Positions 55,309 through 64,000 of a stretch of 64,000 nucleotides of DNA are shown in pieces. Each line of letters opens with the position of its first letter. Position 1 is the stretch's first letter. The stretch covers positions 1 to 64,000 of the forward strand of contig CALSFV010000065.1 in assembly GCA_943737045.1 (NCBI GenBank). Direction: 5' to 3'. The notes beneath the pieces were generated by a model. The model saw only the letters and a list, made by a program, of their open reading frames with translations, made no database searches and was not told the origin of the DNA. Position numbers and translations under genes: made by a program. This stretch comes from Parapristionchus giblindavisi (lineage: Eukaryota > Nematoda > Chromadorea > Rhabditida > Diplogasteridae).

Positions 55309-56203
55309 CCATCGTGCACGACTTCTGCTTCTTCCTTCTATCCTATAATAACTTCTTCGCATCACTAACTACCGTATACACTCCTTGCCCTATAATACCG
55401 TACCTTTTCCTAACCTACACTATCCTACCATACCCATCTCTTTTCTACCGTACCCTTTCCCTGTGATACCGTACCCCTCATCTTTCTAAAGTGTCCCTTC
55501 AATAGATGGTCTCTAGATGCTTTTAAATGCACTTATTTTATATTCTATTCAATCTGCATGTTAACACACTTTCATAGATCGAAATTGGCCATTTTATTCA
55601 ATTCTTTCTGTTTTCATCAATTGTGATTCATAATGTATCTCTTACATATAATACAATGTGCCATTTATGTATTCACTTTCTTCTTTTCTCCGTTTTCTTC
55701 TATAAGCTTTATATTTCATTTCCTTCACGAGTACTTCATATCTTTAACTCTCAATATGTCAATTCCAATTCTCCTTATATGTATCGATCAAACCAATCAA
55801 TATTCCGGTGTATTTCCATTTCACTTTGGTGTTATCAATTGAGAAAAGAAAGAAGTTTGATGATAGATTCAATCGTTTATGGATTATTCAAATGATTTAA
55901 TCTTTATCATCTTTCGATTCCCTTTATCTCTCATTTGTTCATTTCGTGTATTTCATTCAATCGAACGGGAATTCAATGTGTTTTATAAGGAATAAAAGAA
56001 TGAATGGATATAATATGTTTACAATGAAATGAATTGATATGAATCAATAATGGAATGGATAAGATGAATTAGATAATGAATAACAAATATATGAATGGAA
56101 CAAAGTTTATAATATCTATATCATCGAATTGATATCTTAACCTGTATATTGATATGACTTATTGAAACAATGGAAATAAATAGATATATGATAAAATGAA
56201 TTA
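55309..56203. other. Convergent intergenic region
   Basis: Between the 3' ends of the ATPase and the small acidic gene. ACCGTAC motifs recur at 55370-55475. No exon recognised. Confidence 0.6.
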
Positions 56204-56809
56204 TTATTTCTCCTTTCTAACAACAATCGTCTTCTTCTTTTCATTTACTTCATTTGATTGAATATTCTTTGTATCCATGAGAGTTCTTCTATTACTTGAA
56301 ATATTTGAATGAAATGATAATATTTCATTGTATTCCTCATCTTCTTCATCTTCTATTCCATCAAATCGATCAATAGAATGAGTTGATTCCAATACAGAAT
56401 CTTCATGTACTGTAGGTAGAGTGGAATCAAATGATTGTGATGGAGATGATAGATGAGAACGAGTACATGCTGGTTCTGAATTATCAATCAATAAAATCAA
56501 TCAATGAATCAATATAGTATCTATTATCTAGTTATGATTGATCTCGTAGTATTCTCACAACAATTCAAGAGTAAAAGGGAGAGTTCATTCAGAAACCTTC
56601 TTGTTTTTATCTCCAAGACAATGAAAGAATATTGAAACTTTGTATCCAAATGTGAGAATAATGAGAAAGAGTGCGAATATGTAATATCAAATGAATAAAT
56701 AAAGAATAAATATGAAATGAATATAATACATACCATCAAAATAAAGAAGATAAGCAGGTCTAGTAGGTAATGGAGGAAGTGTGAAACGAATACGAGATGT
56801 AGTTGACAT
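56204..56809 (-). CDS. Small acidic protein of unknown function
   Basis: Two exons, 56734-56809 and 56204-56475, encode about 115 residues in consistent phase. It starts MSTTSRIRFTLPPLPTRPAY, continues with a Ser-rich part, an acidic stretch (GIEDEEDEEYNEIL) and a basic C-terminus (NEKKKTIVVRKEK). There is no signal peptide, membrane segment or known motif. I do not recognise the family. The intron is 258 nt. Its intact frame, standard splice sites and coding-like composition support a real gene, but transcript evidence would be decisive. Confidence 0.6.
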
Positions 56810-57435
56810 TATCAATGAATATCTTCATCTATCTTTCATTCTATTCCTTTTATATAGAGGAAATGGGCGGAGTCATCATTCTATCTCTCTTCACATCAAG
56901 GAATGGACCTTTGATTTTCAAACAGAAAAGTGAATGAATCTGTTGCCGTCGGGGAATCATAATCTACCATGTGATATACATACTAGTGAGAGAGAGGTAG
57001 ACTGAGAGGGAAAGGGAGAGGGAGAGATGGAGAGGTAGAGTAGTAGTACCCGTGGTAGTCTGCATACTGGGAGTTCAATTAAATCGTAGATCAAACTCTT
57101 CATCTGTTAATCTCTAAAGTAATCAATACAAAGTGGAATACGATAATGCAAAATACATTGATCACATTCATACTTTGTAATACTGAGAGTACAAGGACTT
57201 CTTCTTCTTCATAAGTTCTATTCTTCAACATCTCCAATCAATAATAATATGAGATGAGAATAATATAAATTGGAAAGAGGAAGATGATGATACAGATCTT
57301 GTAATTGACAAAATAACAACGAATGTCCTTTTATCTCAACTATTCATTCATATTCGAATGAATCATTTACTTTGTCCATCTTCAGTACATAGTTCATCAA
57401 TCACATTGTTTATCATGAAGTGAATGATGAAATGA
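56810..57435. other. Intergenic upstream of the acidic gene
   Basis: Contains a short GA-rich block at 57000-57040. Should contain the promoter of the small acidic gene and the collagen 3' end. No exon seen. Confidence 0.6.
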
Positions 57436-59247
57436 TCATTTCTTTCCAGTATTAAGATATATGGATGATCTCGGTGGACATGGACAGTATTCAGCATCAT
57501 ATCCAGGTACTCCAGGACCTCCTGATACTCCATCTCTACCTATAATCATTATTGATTAGTCATTCAATGTATTAGTTCTTGAAAAGATGAGTCATTTCTT
57601 ATCTGTCTAACTATCTTCTCATTCATTCCATCACTATATGTTTGATGAACAATATCTTATTAGTACTAATGTATTTGTAGTTCTTAATCATCTATTCATA
57701 TCATAAATGTCAATGTATTTATTGAGATCTTCTTTCAACATTTATCTTTTCGTTCTGTCAACTATGATTCATTTCTACGAAATTTCTTCATAAGTGTCAG
57801 TGCATTTCACACAAAACGACACGGATCTCTAGACTTTTTCAACCAACCTCTGCCTCTCCCTTTCACCCTCTTCCTCTCCCTCTCCCTCTACCTATTCTTC
57901 TACCTCTCCTTCTTCTTCTCCACCCACACTTCCATAACACAAATAGTATAGGTAAACTGGTATCCAAAATATGGATGTATCTATGTATTCATAGATCAAT
58001 GATATCATTTGTATTATCTTCTATTACTATCCCCTCCCCCCCCCCCCCCACTCAAGAACGCCATAAATACTATTCTTACTCACATTTAACAATTGTTGTT
58101 TTCCAAGTTATATTTAAATATTCTAACCAGGTTCTCCAGGTTGTCCATTAGGACCGGGTTGTCCAGCAGGTCCAGGTGCCCCCAATCCTCCGGGTAGACC
58201 GGATGATCCGGGAAATCCGGGTTCACCAGCGGGTCCAGCGTTACCAGGAGGACCAGGAGGTCCATTTCTTCCTCTACGTGAGATACCATCACTACCAGGT
58301 AGACCAGGAATACCAGGGAATCCGGGACGACCTTCAATATATCTTTCTTTAGATATTATAATATATTAGAGTATTCTATCTCAATCCAATTAATCTGACG
58401 ATAGATGATGAGAGATTGAGAATAGATCTATTACTCATAATGTATTCATACCAGGTTCTCCCGCTTCTCCTGATGGACCAGGAGGTCCAGGAGGTCCAAA
58501 TACAGTATTAGGAGGTCCTTCTCTACCAGGTAGACCAGGTGCTCCTACTCCACCGATTACTCCAGGGGGACCAGGATTACCCGGTAGACCAATTGGACAA
58601 CGAACACATTCAGCCTGTGGAAGACATGTACGAGTTTGACCTGGTGTTGTATTATCATCTCCATTCCTTCCAGGAGTTCCAGGAACTCAAATTATTCATC
58701 TTTAATCTTTAATCTTTGATCTTTAGACTAACTTCCGGGTGTTCCGGGATTTCCAGGAGGTCCAGGAGGACCAGGAGCACATCTAACAATGGGTTCACAT
58801 TGACAATAATCTGGCAGACCAGCAAATCTCTTTGATCGTTTAGATAAAAGAGGATTATGAGGAGATTGTGATGGTGGAAGATATGATAATTGAATTGATA
58901 TCAAATCATTCCATGATTCATCTGTTTCCATCTAGAAATCAATATATCAATAGACATTCTCATTGAATAATTGAAAGACTCTATCAAATGATCGTGTTCC
59001 ATTCCATTATTCTTATTAACAAGTACTATTCTTATGCAGGAATAAATTATTTGATTTGATTTCGTTTGATTTTGAATAACATAAATATAGTAATATTAGT
59101 AACCTTGAATTCATTGACAGCATTGATAACTTCATCTTGAATTGATATCATTTCATTATAGAGAGAAGGCATAAGTGACAGAGAAAGAAGGAATGAGAAT
59201 GTACATATTATAGTTGATCCTAATAGAAGAAGACGAGTATCTTTCAT
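57436..59247 (-). CDS. Nematode cuticle collagen
   Basis: Five exons, about 295 residues, the usual size for cuticle collagens. The N-terminus is a signal-anchor plus the nematode cuticle-collagen N-terminal domain ([35 protein letters not shown]). A furin-type site SKRSKRF follows, then cysteines [10 protein letters not shown], three Gly-X-Y blocks interrupted by a cysteine pair ([11 protein letters not shown]) and the ending [10 protein letters not shown], which is typical. It is secreted from the hypodermis, trimerises and is cross-linked into the cuticle (family knowledge). The Gly-Pro blocks are locally GC-richer. Stop at 57436-57438. One large intron (57546-58130) holds CT-rich sequence and a run of C. 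Confidence 0.96.
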
Positions 59248-59348
59248 ATTGAAGATGAAGGAAATGATGGAATGACCTTGATGGGAAGAATCTTATATAC
59301 AGATACCATACCATTGGATAAAAGTAATGGAGCAAGAAGAAGTCATTG

Positions 59349-59648
59349 AAGAACAAGGAGAGGGAGGGGACAGAGGGAGAGGGAGAGAGACAGAGGGAGA
59401 GGGAGAGAGACAGAGGGAGAGGGAGAGAGGCAGAGGGAGAGGGAGAGAGGCAGAGGGAGAGGGAGAGAGACAGAGGGAGAGGGAGAGAGACAGAGGGAGA
59501 GGGAGAGAGACAGAGGGAGAGGGAGAGAGACAGAGGGAGAGGGAGAGAGACAGAGGGAGAGGGAGAGAGACAGAGGGAGAGGGAGAGAGACAGAGGGAGA
59601 GGGAGAGAGACAGAGGGAGAGGGAGGGGACAGAGGGAGAGGGAGAGAC
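59349..59648. repeat. 20-bp purine-rich tandem repeat
   Basis: About 14 copies of a 20-bp unit GACAGAGGGAGAGGGAGAGA directly upstream of the collagen start (100 bp away). Open frames across it in both strands are artefacts. Confidence 0.96.
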
Positions 59649-60935
59649 TTGAAAATGAGATTGAAAGAGAAACAAGAATTGTCGATAGATGACTACATAT
59701 GTAAACTCTCGTTTGTAAATGGAAAAGAAGAATAGATTAGAATGAATAGATTGATCAATCTTCTTTATGAATGAATTCATTTTAAATATGAAGAGGATGA
59801 ATCTCCTATATCCAGTCTCTCTACCATATTCACTATCATTATCAATACTATTCATTAGTCTATTCTTCTAAATAACATATTTCTATCAATATGACATCCC
59901 TCATAGTATAATCTTTTCTTTCCTCCTTTATAGTATCCTTCAATAGATTCATTAAACTTGATCGTTTCATTGAATTCAAAATGGCTCCTTGTTCTTCTCT
60001 TCCTTCTTCTCTTTCTTCTATTCCTTGTATGCTAATGTAATAGTATGAAGAGATGAAAGTATCAACTAAATGGTCATTCTCATTACAATATTGTACATGA
60101 AATCATACTCTTTTATCTCAATTATGCATCAAGGACATACGGGAATTTTCCTTCAAAAATTTTCGGAATAATATTTTCCCGATTCAAAAGTCGGGAAAAT
60201 CGAGAATTTTCTAGAAATTGTTTTTTTCTGTATTTTATCATGTGTTTTTTTTTTAATTTCGCTCCAATAGCAATATTTTTTGTTCGTAACAAAAAAGCGC
60301 TTTAACGATCGAAAAAAAACAATTAAAAATAAAATCGTTCAATTTTCTGCATGAATATACCGTAATCTGAGGCTCTTTTTTCTTTTCATTTTCAATTGAA
60401 TTCATTCAATTTATCATATCAGATGGTGATGAATCGGTATTCATCACGAGTTGCATTCCACTCCAATGGCTCGCTTCAAATCAAATCAGATTTCAGTTTT
60501 ATTGTCTATAATAAAAAAATCAAATGTATGTTGCCGAAGAATACATGATGAATCAATTATTATCGTGTTTTTAAAGGTTAAATTTCCTTTATACTTTTGC
60601 AAATTTTAGATTCTAGATTTTCATAGCTGACAAACTTTTAAAAATTCCAAACTTTCGTGATAAATTCGGTGAAATGGAAGATGAAGAGCAATCTGAGAAT
60701 TGTATGTCGTATTCAATATCCAAATTGTAATAAATGTTCTATTTATTACATATATACATATATATATTTAATAGATTTGATTGAAAGACTGAGTTTGTAC
60801 GAAAGCTTAATGAGTTAATGAAAGAAGACAACTAAATTGAGATTCTATTATGAATATATTATATACAAAACAAATTGAGCAATAAATTACTATTGAATAA
60901 GTACACAAATAAAATCACTAATAATTGAGGACTAA
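59649..60935. other. Intergenic, no gene seen
   Basis: Between the collagen 5' side and the 3' end of the Ser/Pro-rich gene. Very AT-rich around 60150-60420. No repeat ends or exons recognised. Confidence 0.6.
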
Positions 60936-63900
60936 TTAATTATTATTAAGGAAGATTATGATTTGGCCTTCTTGTTCACTATGAGAGTAGAACATAATAA
61001 AGGAGATCTAAATATTGATAGATTAGAAGAATAGAATAGACAATGATTACCTCTTAGATCTCGCTTTCCTTCTTCTACACCAACTTTGACTACATGAATC
61101 ACATGGACTACAACAAGATGAAGAAGATGATGAACAACACGGCTACAATGATCTATCATTATATGAATAGAAGAGATAAATGAACCTTATAGTATTGTGG
61201 TTGTGAAGTACATGAACTTATTAATGATTTACATGGTGAATATGAAGGACATGATGATGATGATGATGCACATGGATCACATGATGAACCTTAATTATTG
61301 ATTGATTGATCAATCGATAATGATCTACATACCACAAGGATCATAACATGGTTTGTATAGAATAGGATTGCATAATGAACCAGATGGAGAGAAGAATTGA
61401 CCACCACAACATGGAGATGATGAAGGATATGAATTAGATATTGGATATCCGCCATTGAAACCTTAACACAATCAATATAATCTGTAATACTTCTGAAATA
61501 TGGTATTAAGTCTTACCACAAATAGAAGAGTCGATGATATCTCATCATAACAATTTTTCGAAAATTTCAGGAAAAAAGGAGGTTATAGTTCTGATCACTC
61601 TCTTGTTATCTTATACAATTCTTTCTCTTTTTTACAAACTTTCCGCCTTATTCTCATTATTATTAATTTAATTTGTAAAATGAAATAATAAATGATACCA
61701 GATGTTCGTGGGATCATCATATACGTATTAGATGGAGGTAGAGGAGGAGGAGGAAGAGGAATGAAATTAGATGGATATTGTGGAGGTAGAGGTGGTTGTA
61801 TTATTGATGAAGATGGTATATATGATGGTTGATATGGTTGAGATGGAAGAGGAATTGGAGATATTCCACTCCATGTCTGAATTATTACTTATACTCATAA
61901 TTCAAATCAATTACTTCCCTAGGAAAAATATCATCAAAAATTTTTTGAAGGAATTCTCGAACAAAAGAATTTAGACAAATTAAATAAGACAATTTCTTTT
62001 ATCTTGCGATAAATAATAATAATCTAACTAATAATGAGAAACGAATAAAAGTTTAACCTGGAATACATTCTGTGGTTGAGGTGATATAATAGGTAGATTA
62101 TTAGGTGAAAAACTTCCTTCATTCGTTTTCGTTTCAATATATGATTGAGAAGATGGAGATATTCCATATGATGAAGTTGATGGAGATGAAGTTGATGTTA
62201 CTGTAATATCAATTATTCATTCTGGATATCCTCTTCTTTCCTCTCTTATTGTAAGATAAAGATGATACAGATAAAGATATTATTAACAATTCATTTAATA
62301 TGTGTTCAGACTAAATTCTTACTTTGTGCAACTCTGATAGGAGGAAGTGGAGGACGAGTAGATGATGATGATGAGGGATTACTGTATCCTTCTGCACTAT
62401 AACTACCTCTATCACTACCTTCATATGATGAATGAGGAATAGAAGAACCAGATGATGAACCAGAATTATAAGTAAATATAGATGATGATGAAGGAGATAT
62501 ATTTGATCCTTTTGATGATGAACCAGAATTAGAATATGATCCCCCTCCATATGAAGGAGATGGAGTAACAGATGCATAGTTTATCTTAAGAGGAGATGTT
62601 GTTCCAACTGGAATTATATATCTTGAATGAGGTTCTATCTTCGATGATGAAGAAGAAGATGATGATGATGATCCAACTTCATATGTCTTCTTAGATGGAA
62701 TAACTTTAATGGTAGGAGTAGATGGTCTATGAATAATAGATGATTTAGTTGATGAATATTGATCATCTTCATTGATTGATTCTTCTCCTTCATTTGATGA
62801 TGGAGGTATATTGATAGGATATACTTGAACTGATCCTTTCATTCCTTCTTCTTCTTCTGATGAAGAAGATGGTTTAGTATATGGGATAGCATATTCCATT
62901 GAATGAGATGATATTGTTGATTCAGTTGATGATATTCCCTTTGAAGATGAATATGATGGAGATGGAATAGATGATGACACTGAATACTTTGATGCTGGAA
63001 TTGATGGAGGAGGTTCATATCGAGATGGTACTTTAGATGATACAGTATACGTTGGAGATACTGTAGGTCTTGAAGTGGAATATGATGGAGTGACTGAGGC
63101 ATATTTGATAGATAACGATGGTTTATAACTAATCTCATCTGTTTCATCATCTTCATATGAATGAGTATATGAAGATGATGGAGATAAGGTTGGATATGAG
63201 GGTGATGGGATTATTGATTCTGTTTCTGATGACTCTTCATATGGAGAATGAGAAGATGGAGATGGATATGAAGGAGATGGATAGGATGGAGGAGGAATTG
63301 GATACTTAGTTGAATATGATTGAGTACGATATGAAGATGAAGGATAGGTTACTGTATCTATCTCTGATTCTTCATGATAAGGTTCTTCTGTTGTAGAAGA
63401 TGAACTATACTTTGAAGAAGAACTATATCCATTTGATCCTTTTGATCCTGCGAAGTATGGTGAAACTGTTGATGATGATGAATATGATGGCGCCGGATAT
63501 TTTGAAGACGAATGTGACGGATACGCTGGTGCTGGATAGTTCGAAGATGCTGGGGATGGGTACGCTGGTGCCGGATAGTTCGAAGATGATGGGGATGGGT
63601 ACGCTGGTGCCGGATAGTTCGAAGATGATGGGGATGGGTACGCTGGTGCCGGATAGTTCGAAGATGATGGGGATGGGTACGCTGGTGCCGGATATTTTGA
63701 AGATGATGGGGATGGGTACGCTGGTGCCGGATAGTTCGAAGATGATGGGGATGGGTACGCTGGTGCCGGATATTTTGAAGATGATGGGGATGGGTACGCT
63801 GGTGCCGGATAGTTCGAAGATGATGGGGATGGGTACGCTGGTGCCGGATAGTTCGAAGATGATGGGGATGGGTACGCTGGTGCCGGATATTTTGAAGATG

Positions 63901-64000
63901 ATGGGGATGGGTACGCTGGTGCCGGATAGTTCGAAGATGATGGGGATGGGTACGCTGGTGCCGGATAGTTCGAAGATGATGGGGATGGGTACGCTGGTGC
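60936..64000 (-). CDS. Ser/Pro/Tyr-rich extracellular protein (partial)
   Basis: The gene runs off the right edge, so its N-terminus is missing. Exons (high to low): from beyond 64000 to 62323, 62058-62200, 61699-61876, 61517-61540, 61333-61459, 61186-61289, 61051-61142, 60936-60978; the phases agree. The visible N-terminal part is a 13-residue repeat (APAYPSPSSSNYP) in about 13 copies, then a long Ser/Gly/Tyr-rich region, a Pro-rich part (LPPPPLPPSNTY), and a cysteine-rich C-terminus with CxxC pairs (SSCDPC, SPCKS, PCCSSSSSCCSPCDSC) ending in a basic stretch. Composition resembles structural proteins of cuticle, eggshell or glue. I do not recognise a named family; the role is inferred from composition only. 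Confidence 0.75.
63489..64000 (-). repeat. 39-bp coding tandem repeat
   Basis: About 13 units of 39 bp, encoding APAYPSPSSSNYP with Asn/Lys alternation at one position (AAC against AAA). The units are almost identical at the DNA level and richer in G/C than the surrounding exon (GCG, TAC, TCG codons). The array continues past the window edge. Confidence 0.95.

Overview
The window looks like nuclear DNA of a nematode, species not identified. The clearest marker is a cuticle collagen with the nematode N-terminal cuticle-collagen segment, a furin site, interrupted Gly-X-Y blocks and a Cys-Pro-Cys tail. Genes carry many short (43-60 nt) GT-AG introns with TTTCAG-type acceptors, the DNA is AT-rich, and all genes are monomorphic eukaryotic families. 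Every gene model below was spliced by eye from reading-frame continuity; no transcript data were used.

Layout. 628-2226 (+) a hAT/ZBED-like host gene; 6642-11997 (+) a bestrophin anion channel; 14482-18661 (+) a small secreted/membrane Ly-6 (three-finger)-like protein; 19221-23859 (-) atlastin; 25388-27412 (-) a PrimPol primase-polymerase, head to head (140 bp apart) with 27553-30104 (+) a lysosomal glucocerebrosidase; 30401-32073 (-) a GDP-fucose-type sugar-nucleotide transporter; 32402-33422 (+) the splicing factor BUD31; 37476-55308 (+) one very long P4-ATPase lipid flippase of the ATP8B type; 56204-56809 (-) a small acidic orphan; 57436-59247 (-) cuticle collagen; 60936-64000 (-) the 3' part of a Ser/Pro/Tyr-rich extracellular protein with 39-bp tandem repeats. 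The genes do not form an operon; several pairs are divergent or convergent.

The accessory layer is the most unusual part. Introns and intergenic DNA are full of terminal-inverted-repeat and foldback (long palindrome) elements, many with readable target-site duplications: 9 bp at a nested insertion (47280-48544), 9 bp in an atlastin intron where the duplication coincides with the splice donor, 11 bp at 43492-43836, 8-9 bp at 52058-53899, and TTAA at 5135-5455 and 46160-46535. At least five elements carry in their interior a tRNA-like block with RNA polymerase III A/B-box motifs, three of them followed by a related CTTTT-x-CTGATTTT tail. This combination of DNA-transposon ends or palindromic arms with a tRNA/SINE-like core is the best candidate for an undescribed system here. 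Long uninterrupted purine/pyrimidine tracts (up to about 740 bp) and a (GATCTTT)n micro-repeat in introns of unrelated genes complete the picture.
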